A stretch of DNA of 64,000 nucleotides from Corythucha ciliata (taxonomy: Eukaryota > Arthropoda > Insecta > Hemiptera > Tingidae). Below the pieces are notes generated by a model. It had not been told where the DNA came from and did no database searches. It was given only the letters and a program-made list of their open reading frames with translations. Shown one piece after another: positions 19,231 to 30,745 of the stretch. Where the stretch lies: positions 48,326,751 through 48,390,750 of the forward strand of contig CM075942.1 in the NCBI GenBank assembly GCA_038030265.1. Reading direction: 5' to 3'. Each line of letters opens with the position of its first letter. Position 1 is the first letter of the stretch. The position numbers and the translations under genes are program-made.

Positions 19231-21540
19231 TAATAATAAAAAAAATCGGAAAGAAAGTCCGTTTATTCCTCTTTTTCTTCTTCTTCAAACGTCAAAAAAG
19301 TAGTGGGACGCGGTTTCGACTCCTCCCGAAGGAGCTACTCCTTCTCAAGACCTTCTTTCCTTACTTTTTCTGTTCACGTACGTTCAGTCACTCGCAAGCC
19401 TCTCCATCGTGCAGGTGTTCAGTGATCACAGTAACAAAAAAAAAAAAAAACAAGTGCGTCGAATACAAAGAAAGTCACGTGTCACCATCTTATGGATTTT
19501 GATTAAACATTTTAAAACAAACAGCACAGGTAAGCTTTTGATGATTTTTCGGAGCCGCTTTAATCAAATTTTTCTGGTTGGGTGGAGGAGGGGTTGCCAC
19601 GAGTTTCCCGGAGTATTAAAACATCAGGTTCAAGCATCGAGTCTTTAAAGAAGAGACTAATGTTATCAGCTATGCTCATTTACCCCCCCCCCCCCATAAA
19701 AAACAAACAGAAAAAACACGATTTGTCTCGAGAGTTACGGCTACTTATAAAATGCTTCATCCCAAGTACAAAACTCGTGTATCGTAATTTTATGTAAATT
19801 GCTCTCTAAGGCATCGGTAAGACGCTACCTTATTTCCATTCCACTTTTCAATACGCTCGTCTCTTGTAAGTGTTTTTTTTTTTTTTAGCGTACATAATGT
19901 TTCGGCTGCGGTTCCCAACGAAGTGGTTCCCCCTTCCCCTCTCCCCGGCACTCACAAACCTCATCACCGCCACAACGAGTCATAAACGCTTGGGACAATT
20001 TATAGGCAAATGATTTTATGACGAAAACAGTCTGGTGAATAAAAAGGTTTGAATAAAAAAAACAAGTGGACGCTCATGAGTGAGAGGAAAAAAAGTGACA
20101 GTCAATGGGTGCATGGGGGTTGGTTTTTTATGAGGCCTTTTTTCAGTTTTTTCTTCGTATGTACGCTTGGAAGTAGCAAAAAAGAGTCGTTTTTCCCGGC
20201 AGAATCTCTTCGATGTTTTTTTAAAAAGTCGTCTCAATAAATCGAATGTAAAAATGTTGAAAAAGGATAGAAAACACACAAAAAAAACTGTCTTCTAAAA
20301 GGTCTATCACCTGCTGAAGACGAATAAATTTCAAGGAGTCCACTTTTACTTTTTTTCTTCTATTCCTTTTTACAAGTCAATGAATAGAGCGAGTTTGAAT
20401 TTAATAACCCCGTCTTGACGTTGCTGAAGAAAGCTGAAGTAGACTCGTATGAGACGATATCGCTTTTAATGAGAAAAATGTCCCTGTCCCCCCCTCGAAC
20501 GGTACTATCGTAACATTAAGCTCCGAGAAGAGCTTCCTGCAGTGAAAGCCAAGTTCCATAAACTTATTCTAAGTGGAAGTAAAAATAAAAAACAAATTTA
20601 TTAACTTACAATCTCTTTATTAACAACATTTCTGGGTGACTGTAATAAGGAAGCGTGACGGTGTGGGGGGCGCCAGGGGTTGTTATAGCCTGCGGGGAGG
20701 AGGGGCTTCACTATGTAATTTCCCCAAAAGTCTGTTCAAACATGGGACTTCACGTCAGAGAGTTTTTGAGGCACGTACACTCGAACATTTCGTGTAGTTT
20801 TTCGACTGTGAGGAACATGGTTTAGGTGACGGAAGGGGGGGGGGGCTCTTTAAATAATATTGGGGAGTGCAAACAACACAAAATCGTTCGTTGTTGAACA
20901 CCCCTCCTCTTCTTTTACCCCAACAAACTATCCAAACACGATTTCAAATTATCGTTTAACGCGTGTATTTTTGAAGGGGATGGCCCGGGGGGGGGGGAGG
21001 TGGAAGTTGACAAGGCTCACGCTCCCCGCGACCTCAACATCAGGGCTATTTCGACTTTTCGACTCCAGTACTTTTGTGGCGGGTGGGTGGGACATTTAAA
21101 GGCTTTATGGAAGACGATCCATGGAATTCGCCGTGTTCACTTTTATTCCCCTCCCCGCCCTTCTTCACCCAGGGACTGAAAACCTGACGGTATATGAGCC
21201 CGAGAAAGTTGACTCCCCGATCCGTATGAGCTGAACGCTGTTTCCTGCCGTATACTCTCATTCTCATAATCTCATTTGCCTTGGAATGGGTGGGTTGGGG
21301 GAGGCATACCAGCATGCTTCCTCAGCATTCTTGAATTTAGCATGGTAGGGTGGGGTGGCGGTGGGGAATCCGAAATAAAACTCGACGACCTAAAATTATA
21401 GAAATTGACTTGGAGAAAACGCGATTCCGCAGCAAACGTTTTCCACAACTTGCGTTAAGCCAAAAACAACTGAGTCGAGACATTTGACAGCAGTTGCGGT
21501 TTACAGAGGCGTAGCCTGCCCTTGATCTCATGTTCATTTG
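19231..21540. other. Downstream intergenic DNA, no gene seen
   Basis: Unique A/T-rich sequence with many homopolymers (A at 19436-19450, C at 19682-19694, G at 20836-20846 and 20989-20998). A small motif at 19295-19345, where CGAAACCGCGTCC occurs on the minus strand after a GGAGTAGCTCC hairpin, resembles the other hammerhead-like words in the window. No coding region recognised. Confidence 0.5.
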
Positions 21541-22080
21541 CTTCCGGGTGGGTGAAATTACATTTTTGAAAAGCTAAACTCACCAAATTGAGGCATTTAT
21601 CATAAATTTCACCACCGGGAGTTAGGTTGGAGTTACCAAACTCTACATCGTTTACATAAATTGTGACGATTTTTTCCTGCTAATTCTGAGTTAACGTAAC
21701 TCAACCCTTAACTCTTGGTGGTGATATTCACCATTACTAAAACATAATACATTTCAAAAAATAGTTTTTTCAAAACTGTATAACGATCATTTCAGCCCCC
21801 GAATAATTCGTTTTTATTGAGCTAACTCAACAGAAATTGCCCTCTGAGTCTGGGTGAGCCACGCGACATTGGGGTCACGCTCGGAACATTGCGTTTGACT
21901 GATCCAACTCTACGATTTTTTTTTTTTTTTTTTTTCAACTTGCAATTCGCGAATATTTTAGCACCTAAACATAAGAATTCACTGATATTTATAGCTTCCA
22001 TGATGTAATTTTGCGGCTATTCATCGAGATTTGGGCTCTCTCGAAGCCAGCTGGAGATAAAAGCTTAAAGTTTGCGAGCT
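21540..22080. repeat. Degenerate short-period repeats
   Basis: Loose units such as AACTCACCAAATTGAGGCAT, CAACTTGCAATTCGCGAATATTTTAGC and AATTTTGCGGCTATTCATCG. The last two match the flavour at 3500-4830. A T tract lies at 21918-21935. Confidence 0.5.
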
Positions 22081-22380
22081 GGCGACTGTCCCATTCAACC
22101 GGAAGGACATAGTCATGAAACTTGTTCCACTTTTTTTTTTCTTTTTTTTCCAACCCTCAAAAAGATAAACTTGAGTGGAGGGCTGGAGCTGACCAAAAGA
22201 AATACTACAAACGTAAGAGAATTTTGCAATATTGAGTACGTGTTACCTACATTGATCTATACGTCATAATATCTTTCAATCCGCAGTTAGTAGCATACAA
22301 AAAAAAAAAAAAAAACTTAAAAGGAACAACTCATCAATCTACTCGCTTTCCCAACGAAATACAAAATATCTATAATAATA

Positions 22381-22495
22381 GACACCAAAGCAACTACCAA
22401 TAATTTATCACATATTAAATACATTAGATAAATAAATAGACACCAAAGAAACTACCAATAAATTGATCACAGATTAAATAAATTAACACAACAAT
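22381..22495. repeat. Tandem pair of ~59 bp units
   Basis: Two consecutive units beginning GACACCAAAG(C/A)AACTACC at 22381 and 22440, differing by a few bases. They lie just beyond the 3' end of the LINE remnant at 22509-22769 and may be its 3' untranslated region. Confidence 0.8.
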
Positions 22496-22508
22496 CACAC
22501 AACTAATT

Positions 22509-22769
22509 TTAAATTATCAAGTGAGATGGTAACTTCAAGGAGCGTTCACAAATTCTTTTGACTAGAAATTTTTTAAATTGGCTCAATGTATTAAATTGCA
22601 CATAACTGAACTTATTCAATAAAGCTATTTTTAAAGCTGTAATAGATGCATGCCTAGCGTAGAAGTCAGTCTTATGTTTCGGTATAATAATATACGATGG
22701 GGAAGCGAGGTTCGATTTTTCAAAGGTAATTCGACTCATAACAAATAAGAAGGTTAGAGCCCACCTCAC
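22509..22769 (-). pseudogene. LINE ORF2 C-terminal remnant
   Basis: An 86-codon minus-strand frame with YIIIPKHKTDFYARHASITA followed by LKIALLNKF and a final FKKFLVKRIC. The pattern (basic P-K-H-K-T, R-H-x-S, then hydrophobic and F-K-K-x-L) is that of the C-terminal tail of CR1/L2/Jockey-type ORF2 proteins. It may be the end of the LINE at 23643-26263, separated from it by about 870 bp, or an independent copy. Confidence 0.5.
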
Positions 22770-22799
22770 CCCCTTTCAATGTTTAGAAGAAGTAAGGAG

Positions 22800-23640
22800 G
22801 AGTTTAGTCTCCAACTTCTGCCGTTTCGTTTGGACATTTTTTGTGTTGGTTAAAGTGCATAGTCCCTCGCCTTTTTATTTATTTATTTCTTCGGAGATTA
22901 GAAAAATGGCTCGTGAACTTGGTGCCCGGCGAAGTAAAGGCTCACAAAGAAGGAGAAGCCAGCTTTAAAAAAAAACCATGTTGGTATTGTTCTACGATGA
23001 GCGTTGTAGATTGCAGTCATCGCGGAAAAACTGTAGCGGCTGAATTGAATACGAATATGTCAAAGAAGAAAGGGCAGTCGTTTCTGGTACACCGAACACT
23101 GAATCCCACCAAAAACTTTTAAAAAACGCACACAGTGTAGTGAGCTCAACGGCCAGAAAATAAGTTTTCATGGGTGATGGTGATACTCACAGTTTCACAA
23201 GTGCTGTACACCGTACCCTGTGTCTCGAGTTTGCTTGTCACCCGAAAGTCATCAATTTCGACTAAACCCGGAAGAAACCAAACCCGACATTCGTGTGCTT
23301 TTGACGATGGTCTCTGGAGGGTGTAAATGTGTCGAACACGTCTGTTATGACTTCAAAAGCATAATTTATTATAATCAACTCATAAATAAACGATTCAATT
23401 TGACTACACGAAGTGTTTTTACCGTGAGCTGCGCCGGAGTGAAAAGACATTTTGGTTATCTAGAATTCTAGAGAGAGGTGAGGAAAATAATGTTCATCTG
23501 AAGCCGGACGGATTCAAAAAATCAAGTAGCCCCTGTCGATTGCGAATCAGGTCTTCCCGACACTAATTATTACGTAGAGAAACTTAAAAAATATGTGAAA
23601 AACACTGAACTGCCTTAAAACTTGGGATTTGTATCAATAA
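22800..23640. other. Unassigned DNA between LINE fragments
   Basis: Contains a GAATACGAATATG word (about 23045) like the ~140 bp repeats at 26.3 kb. No recognisable coding domain on either strand. It could be an insertion into the LINE. Confidence 0.4.
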
Positions 23641-23642
23641 TG

Positions 23643-23866
23643 TCAAACTGTCCTAGGGGTTGATGATAAGGTGATAAGGTTTATTATGAGTCGAAACTTC
23701 CCCGACGTATTGGTAAGTCGTGATAATCTCGTATCTACCAAGGTCGAACGGACAGGCATAGCAGAACTAATATTAAACATATGAAGGCAAGCTGCCCTAA
23801 TATATAATTCTTCGACAGATAGCACATTGAAGTCCTCAAACAATTTACTAGAACAGTACAAACTAG
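23643..23866 (-). pseudogene. LINE ORF2 tail, separated by a MITE
   Basis: The minus-strand frame continues NRP|SLYCSSKLFEDFNVLSVEEL across the MITE once one target copy is removed, then CLHMFNISSAMPVRSTLV, and stops at 23643-23645. This is the region after the thumb in CR1/L2-type ORF2. Confidence 0.7.
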
Positions 23867-24119
23867 GGGGGTGATTCTGTAACTTGCAAAATTTACGTGT
23901 CGTAAAATGGAAGAAGGGCGAGGGGAGGTACCTCGTTGCCATGGTTTTTACGATACCTAGTGAATTAAACTGTGGAATTTTCACGCTAGAATGTGTGGTC
24001 TCGAAGAAAAAATAATAAATTCTTGACAAATGCGTGGAAAAACCAAGGCAACGGGGTACATCCTCTCCCCCTCCTTCCCAGTTACGACACGTAAATTTTG
24101 CGAGTTACAGAATCACCCC
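23867..24119. mobile_element. 253 bp MITE inserted in the LINE
   Basis: Ends GGGGGTGATTCTGTAACTTG and the complement of CGAGTTACAGAATCACCCC pair over about 95 bp with some mismatches. CTAG stands on both sides (23863-23866, 24120-24123), and removing the element with one CTAG restores the LINE reading frame. It is therefore younger than the LINE copy. Confidence 0.88.
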
Positions 24120-24125
24120 CTAGGT

Positions 24126-25198
24126 CTATTTAATATGATTTTCATAAGAGTCTTCTGAACCACCAGTAATTTATTGATAAGGTATTTATAAGTCCCTCCC
24201 CACACTATAATACCATAAGCAATAATAGATTGACATAGCACAACTAAGGCACAATCTCAATATTTTAAATTTATGAAATAATTTTCTGACTCGGCTAACA
24301 ACATTCTTGATATGCCCATCAAACTTCATCCTAGAATCGAATATAACACATAGATATTTACAGCGATCAACAAATCTTACCTTATCACATTTACAATCAT
24401 CATTATTCCCACAATCGTCTGAGTGAACTGTGAAGTGCGTATCCCCACTAAACTCCTTAGCTCCCAAAGAGAACTCAACAATCGCCGTTTGTCTAAATTA
24501 AGTAACATGAAATTAGTATTTAGCCAATTATTAATTAACCTAAAATCTTTCCTAATTTTACAAGATTTGCTACCATTCATCACTCTAGTGTACTTATCTA
24601 TAACCGGATGCATACCAGCAGTATGTAATACGTTTAAATACTCACTAGAAATGACATTATCGGTCAATATATCTTTATTTGTATCCCCACAAAAAATTAC
24701 ATTCTTACAACGAGCTAATGTTTTAAAATAAACCCAAAGACTATGAATAATAAATACATTAGTATCCCTGTCATGTGACTTATATATAGCTGACAGCACA
24801 GTAGTATGATCACCCAACTTAAAAGCAATCTGCACAGAATTACAAGAGTCTAACGGATCAATTAACCAATTAACAACTTTAATTGAATTTAAAACAAAAA
24901 CCGACACCCCTTCTGCCCTATTAATCGAATTCGCAGAATTAAACACTCTATAACCAGGTAAATTAATATCATTAACATTAACGTTCCAAGTCCCTGTCAG
25001 GGCAATGATATGAAAGACAACCTTATGAGAATAAATAAAAGCCCTGAGAGAGTCTAAGTTTTTACTTATACTTCTAATATTAAAGCAGAGCAAGTTGAAC
25101 CCTTCATATTGTGATATGGCAGCCTCAAGCTCACTAAAAATGCCCCCTCTACACCCAATTAGGTCACAGTTATCGACTAAACTTGATAGATCTACCAT
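24126..25198 (-). pseudogene. LINE ORF2: endonuclease fused to RT thumb
   Basis: Starts with ATG at 25198. LLCFNIRSISKNLDSLRAFI, IIALTGTWNVNVNDINLPGY and IFCGDTNKDILTDN are the AP-endonuclease blocks; the second has T-G-T-W where active enzymes have T-E-T-W, so the catalytic Glu is lost. After DKYTRVMNGSKSC the RT core is missing and a thumb-like DFRLINNWLNTNFMLLNLDK follows. A one-base loss near 24487 shifts the frame; the other frame carries on to VDRCKYLCVIFDSRMKFDGH and further. Confidence 0.85.
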
Positions 25199-25251
25199 AA
25201 AGATCTACTTAACTATTTACAAAAAATGAATAAGTAACAGGGTAGTACACT

Positions 25252-26263
25252 CTATTTCGAAAAAATGTTATCTAATTTTGATTCAGTATCCATTGCCTTC
25301 AACAAGGAGCTAGTGTAGTGGAGGATAGTGTACCTGGAACTTTCCTCTTTCTTAAGAAAAATATGACCATCCCTAGTCCACACGAAGCGAAAATTATATG
25401 CTTTCGCAAAAGTTCTTGATAACCAATACAAATGATTAATCTCCCTACTTAATCTCTCATTAATAAATATCCGACCACCTTTGTCCGCTTCAGGAAAGAT
25501 GTCACAGACAAAAATGTTTTTATTTTTCTTGGCTATCATTATTTGTTTTTTTATTTCCGGAGACTTAAATTTAACCACGATCTCATTGTTGCTCATTTCC
25601 CCTTTTCGGTAACTTATACAAAAAGCAATCAGAGATAACATCCCTGTTTAATTCAACCCCCAAAACAATGTCTTCCAATCCCTTATCCAAGGGATCATTC
25701 ACGCCCGAAATAACAATATCAGAGTTCAAGAATTGTTGTTCCAATGTCACAACTTTAACTTTCATATCTTCCATTTCCTTTAATAAATCCCCATTCACTT
25801 TTTTCAGCTCCTTATTCTCTTTAGAAATTACTTTTATTTCAGAAGTAAGCTTCTCAATTTTTTCCGTATAATCATCCATTTTAGACGAGCAGTAACTGAC
25901 CGACTTCTCAAGTTCCACCAGAGTTCTATCCGATGATCCCAACTTCTTCAGAATTTTCTCAACATTTACTTTTAGGCTTTTTATGTCATCCCTCATGCCA
26001 CAATCCGAATCCTCTGAAGAGACCGAATTTGCATCCTCTGCATCATCTTCCATTACCAATTTACTTGCCATTTTCTTCATAGCCCGAGTATTTATCCTTT
26101 TATCGCAATCGGGGCAGTTCCACTTAGACTTCTTGGGATTATCCTCTTTGAATTTCGTGTAGGAGCCAAAAGCTGTGCACTTCGCGTGAAAATAGCTTTT
26201 ACATCCACAACAATTAACGTTTTTCTTTGGTGATACCTCCTCCTCACACTGTCTGCACTTCAT
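25252..26263 (-). pseudogene. LINE ORF1 with PHD-like zinc finger, frameshifted
   Basis: Starts ATG at 26263. The first 50 residues hold C-x2-C ... C-x2-C ... H-x2-C ... C-x2-C (MKCRQCEEEV, FHAKCTAF, WNCPDCDKR), a PHD-like finger common in arthropod CR1/L2 ORF1 proteins. A heptad-rich coiled coil follows (about residues 95-185). The frame breaks near 25620-25583. The C-terminal part (25641-25252) has EIVVKFKSPEIKKQIMIAKK, IFINERLS and FVWTRDGHIFLKK, the nucleic-acid-binding C-terminal domain. ORF1 proteins bind the element RNA. Confidence 0.85.
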
Positions 26264-26289
26264 GTTGAAAGCACTTGTTAAAATACGAT

Positions 26290-26905
26290 GTATACCGCAC
26301 CAATGCTATAGGTTAACTTGATAGATCTTGTCGGGCTGAATACGAATATGAGCGTTTGCTGACGTCTGCCTGGGCCATTTGCCCTCCGCAGTCACCAGCC
26401 AGTCAATTTTCCTAAATTTGGAGAAAGAATTAGCCGGAAGAATGTAGTATTGTAACTTGACTCACTCATTGTCAGTTTTAGAGCTGAATAAGAGTGAGCG
26501 TCTGCATGGGGCATTTGCCCTCATTAGCGGCCCAGTCAAATTCCCTAAAATTGGGATATTAATTAGCTAGACGAAGGAACATAATCTTGTAACTTGATTC
26601 ATTCGGTTGGCTTTTGGAGCTAAATACGAATATGAGCGTCTGTCAGGGGCGTTTGACCTCAGTGGGCAGTCAAATTTCCTTTTGGTACATGAACAAACCG
26701 GATGAACTTCACCATTTGACTTGTCTCTTTTGACGGGTATTATGGAGCTGAATACGAATATGAGCGTTGGTCGGCGACAGCCAGGCGCGGGGCGTATTCC
26801 CTCACCAGCAAATCAATGTTTTCGAAGGCACGTGGACGGCCGACGGAAATATTCGTATTGAGCTCCAAAAAAACACCGTCCACCACCACTCCAGACCATT
26901 TTCAT
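26290..26905 (+). repeat. Four ~140 bp direct repeats (left half of an inverted array)
   Basis: Units beginning (A)GCTGAATACGAATATGAGCG at about 26334, 26483, 26619 and 26747, each followed by GG(G/C)(C/G)(A/G)TTTG(C/A)CCTC and CAGTCAA(A/T)TT. Divergence is about 20-30 percent. The last unit ends with an inverted word, ATATTCGTATTGAGCTCC. Inverted copies lie at 28644-29010 and 30380-30745. Confidence 0.8.
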
Positions 26906-27174
26906 GAATATATTCTAACGGTTATAGATTCATGCAGGCGCGGATCCAGCAGGGGGCTAATGGGGCTTTAGCCCCCCCCCCCCATTGGGCTGAACCTCCC
27001 CCAACTTTGCCTAAACCCCACGTCTTCAAAGCCAAATTTCTGAGTTTTCAAACAATCTCAAAAGAAAATTCGTGAGAACAAAGGGGGTAGGGCTTGCCAC
27101 CATTCATGACCAATTCTACATGACTAGAATTTCCGCTTGGGAAGGCTATACACTCAGCAAAGTTATCTTATTTT

Positions 27175-27384
27175 GTGTTAAAGAAGTAAATTAATTAACT
27201 GATTTTACCCGGACGACACGGAAAGGCAAAGCCTAACACAATTCGAGCTTAGAGAAAAAATGGGCTCCCCGACGGGATTTGAACCCGTTACGGGTTTTTC
27301 CCGAAGCTCGAATTGTGTTAGGCTTTGCCTTTCCGTGTCGTCCGGGTAATATCAGTTGATTAGTTTACTTCTTTAATTATAACA
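27175..27384. mobile_element. Foldback with a tRNA 3'-half in its loop
   Basis: Arms 27175-27250 and 27304-27384 are inverted copies (shared CCGGACGACACGGAAAGGCA and CCTAACACAATTCGAGCTT). The loop on the minus strand reads AACGGGTTCAAATCCCGTCG, a complete T arm with an exact B box, followed by GGGGAGCCCA like an acceptor 3' strand. Confidence 0.85.
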
Positions 27385-27779
27385 CCGGCGACAGAAACCC
27401 TAGTATCAATTATTTTGTGTATTTTTCAATTCATCTGCCGAGCTCCGTTGCAGCGTCGGATCTAGACCTTTAGGGCCCCAGAAGAAGATCAAGAAAAGTT
27501 GTATACTGTCGAAAAGTGTCAACAAATAATCGGGACGTACGCGGATACATCAGACGTGAATGCAGTGGGGTGGATTCCAAGCTGTTTCCCGGGGGCAAAT
27601 TCGCTCTATTCTAGTTTCTTCTATACAGAAATACGCAGGATCCGCATTACAATCGTAGTTTCAAATCCCCAAAATTTGATTTTCTCGACCAATAACGGGT
27701 CATTTGGCTGATGATATGGCTGTATACGCTATACAGAGACCCATTTTTCATCAAGAACTCACAATGCGATCAGAAATTG

Positions 27780-28280
27780 CGACTTAGCCTCAAAATATAA
27801 AGGTACATTATATAAGCCAAGGACTGACTAGTTGACTGATGAAAATTTAGTCTTTCAAACTGGATATTTTGCCTCACAAAAATTAAACATTAACCTCATG
27901 ATTTTGCTCCTTAGGCACACGTTTCGCTACAAAAATCACAATTTGTCAGTTGTCTAGTTGTCCTTCCTAGACACTTAGTTCTTCAAGTACTATGTACCAT
28001 AATAGAGAAGACTAGAACCAAGAACATCAGCCCTAAGGGTCCCACAATGCTCTCGCCAGGTGGGGCCTTAAATCGGTAAAGGTAAAATTCAGTTTCTTGG
28101 CCAAAAAACTGGAAATTTTGTGGCGTGATATTCATACTAGAAAATATTACCCAGTTCCCGGAACCGGTTTACACCGGTTTTGTACATTACGCGAGCAATC
28201 TTAGCACCTTGGACTAATTGTTTGGTCACAAAACCGGGAATTTTGACCGGTAACTATCTATTCAGCTCTTTGAACTGGCC
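27780..28280. repeat. Degenerate short-period repeats inside the hAT element
   Basis: Loose units such as AAAACTGGAAATTTTG, CACAAAACCGGGAATTTTG and GCTACAAAAATCACAATTTG at 35-60 bp spacing. A second copy lies in the tandem duplication at about 29800-30040. Confidence 0.55.
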
Positions 28281-28643
28281 CTTGGTTAATGAAACCGTGG
28301 TTATTTCGCCCTTCTTTTGGCAATAGTTGCCTCCAATTTTAACTTTTTTTCTTCGTACAACTTTAATTGTTTTCGTTTCCATAATTTAATTCGTTGTGAA
28401 CAAATATGTTCACCAACGCTATAATGCTAGAAAAATTTGATCTTAGCGGTCTTTGATATTTCAATGGAAAAATATACCTACTCCTGTCCAAGAAAAAAAC
28501 TGCTACAAAATTCGACAAATCCTTCAAATGTAAAATAGATTATGTGATTTTTATCCTCCTACCGCGGATTATTGTGAGGGGTGGGGAATTTCAGTCTAGC
28601 CCCCCCCCCTTGACGAAATCCTGGATCCGCGCCTGGATTCATG

Positions 28644-29010
28644 CCCCGAATTCGGGGATTCACCGGTGAGAGCAAACGCCCCTGAAAGACGCCGGCTGAT
28701 GCAAATATTCGTATTTAGCTCCAAAATACCTGTCGAATGAGGAGGAGGCGAGTTACACGACTGACTTCTTCCGGTTAATTCATGTCCCAAGTATTTTGAC
28801 TGCCCGCTGAGGGCAAACGCCCCTGGCAGACGCTCATACTCGTGTTCGTCTCCATGAAACTCGCCGAATGAGACCACATTTATACATACATGGCTAAGCT
28901 CATTCACAGTTAATTAATGCTGCTTTGAAGAATTTGACTGGCCGCCGAGGGCAAATGTCTCAGACAGATGCTCATATTCGTATTCAGTTCCACAAAACCT
29001 GTAAAATGAG
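28644..29010 (-). repeat. Inverted copies of the ~140 bp repeats
   Basis: Three units read on the minus strand, recognisable by CATATTCGTATTCAG-like words near 28700, 28840 and 28975. They form the right half of the array broken by the hAT element. The minus-strand frame through them (MNELSHVC... at 28907) is open because the repeats lack stops, not because it is a gene. Confidence 0.75.
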
Positions 29011-30379
29011 ACAACTTTCAGGACTACGTTCTTCCAGTTGTATGGGACTGTCGCGAGCTCTCGGTCTATCACAACCTTGCCGAAATTTGAGTTCTCACAA
29101 CAATTGAGTCCCGAAATTTGCATTTTCACGGGAATTATTTTATCGACCGTCGTTCAACCGAGAAATACAGCATGAAATGCTATTATCAAGCTCCTGGGAC
29201 GACCACGAAAATAGGCGCCCCTCTGAATCTTAACCCCCCCCCCACCTATCGGGCTGTGTTTCCTCCATCAGTCCACGAATTAATCTGCGACTGGGCAAAC
29301 AGGGGATTACCCCGAGCCACCGCAAGCTCATTTCAAGTGAAATCGCCACCAATCTTTTTAAGTACCTACCTTTAACCCAAAATTATGAATGAATTCTTAC
29401 TACGTGAGGATCAGGCCCTTGAAACTGCTTAAGTCGATTAAATTCGTTGTATGGAGCCTGCCCACCGGCCGGCGGCTGCGGGGGTCGGATTTCTTTGCAT
29501 TGTGATGACCTGTGGCTAGCCTTCAAATCTCTTTATATATATATGTCTATGCGTATATCGTTACAAAATTACAGCCTTGTCGGTTCATTAATTTTTTTTT
29601 TTAAAGAGCAGGCCGTGACTTATTACAAACAAAATCATTCTGCGAGACTAGATCAAAACTTTCTCTCGATAGAGGGTGTGAGGGGGAAACACCTTCATAC
29701 GGTTCATAACAAGGATCACAATTTGTCAGTTGTCTAGTTGTCCTTCCTAGACACTTAGTTCTTCAAGTACTATGTACCAGAAGGTAATCAGTTTCTTGGC
29801 CAAAAAACTGGAAATTTTGTGGCGTGATATTCATACTAGAAAATATTACCCAGTTCCCGGAACCGGTTTACACCGGTTTTGTACATTACGCGAGCAATCT
29901 TAGCACCTTGGACTAATTGTTTGGTCACAAAACCGGGAATTTTGACCGGTAACTATCTATTCAGCTCTTTGAACTGGCCCTTGGTTAATGAAACCGTGGT
30001 TATTTCGCCCTTCTTTTGGCAATAGTTGCCTCCAATTTTAACTTTTTTTCTTCGTACAACTTTAATTGTTTTCGTTTCCATAATTTAATTCGTTGTGAAC
30101 AAATATGTTCACCAACGCTATAACGCTAGAAAAATTTGATCTTAGCGGTCTTTGATATTTCAATGGAAAATATACTCCGGCGGTCTTTGATATTTCAACG
30201 GAAAAATATACCTACTCCTGTCCAAGAAAAAAACGGCTACAAAATTCGACAAATCCTTCAAATGTAAAATAGATTATGTGATTTTTATCCTCCTACCGCG
30301 GATTATTGTGAGGGGTGGGGAATTTCAGTCTAGCCCCCCCCCCCTTGACGAAATCCTGGATCCGCGCCTGGATTCATGC

Positions 30380-30745
30380 CCCGAATTCGGGGATTCACCG
30401 GTGAGAGCAAACGCCCCTGAAAGATGCCGGCTGATGCAAATATTCGTATTTAGCTCCAAAATACCTGTCGAATGAGGAGGAGGCGAGTTACACGACTGAC
30501 TTCTTCCGGTTAATTCATGTCCCAAGTATTTTGACAGCCCACTGAGGGCAAACGCCCCTGGCAGACGCTCATACTCGTGTTCGTCTCCATGAAACTCGCC
30601 GAATGAGACCACATTTATACATACATGGCTAAGCTCATTCACAGTTAATTAAAGCTGCTTTGAAGAATTTGACTGGCCGCCGAGGGCAAATGTCTCAGAC
30701 AGATGCTCATATTCGTATTCAGTTCACAAAACCTGTCAAATGAGA
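30380..30745 (-). repeat. Second set of inverted ~140 bp repeats
   Basis: Duplicate of 28644-29010 in copy B of the tandem duplication, with scattered substitutions. Confidence 0.85.

Larger units (their letters stand above)
23643..26263 (-). mobile_element. CR1/L2-like LINE lacking its RT core
   Basis: On the minus strand, in order: ORF1 (26263-25583, then 25641-25252 in another frame), endonuclease (25198 to about 24560), RT thumb region (about 24555-24130), an inserted MITE (23867-24119) and the ORF2 tail (about 23862-23643). The fingers and palm, including the Y-x-D-D site, are absent: the endonuclease ends in GSKSC and is followed at once by a thumb-like RKDFRLINNWLNTNF. The copy cannot have moved by itself in this form. 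An earlier internal deletion or a non-autonomous derivative would both explain it. Confidence 0.85.
26927..28643. mobile_element. Non-autonomous hAT-like element with 8-bp target duplication
   Basis: CAGGCGCGGATCCAG at 26935-26949 and its exact complement at 28621-28635 are the ends, with G/C tracts inside them. GATTCATG at 26927-26934 and 28636-28643 is a perfect 8-bp target duplication, the hAT signature. The 1.7 kb element shows no transposase frame; it contains a foldback (27175-27384) and short-period repeats (27780-28280). It splits the inverted ~140 bp repeat array. Confidence 0.92.

Noticed and set aside
28596..30642. Two near-identical ~104-codon minus-strand frames
   Set aside because: They are translations of the ~140 bp repeats and are identical only because of the tandem duplication.
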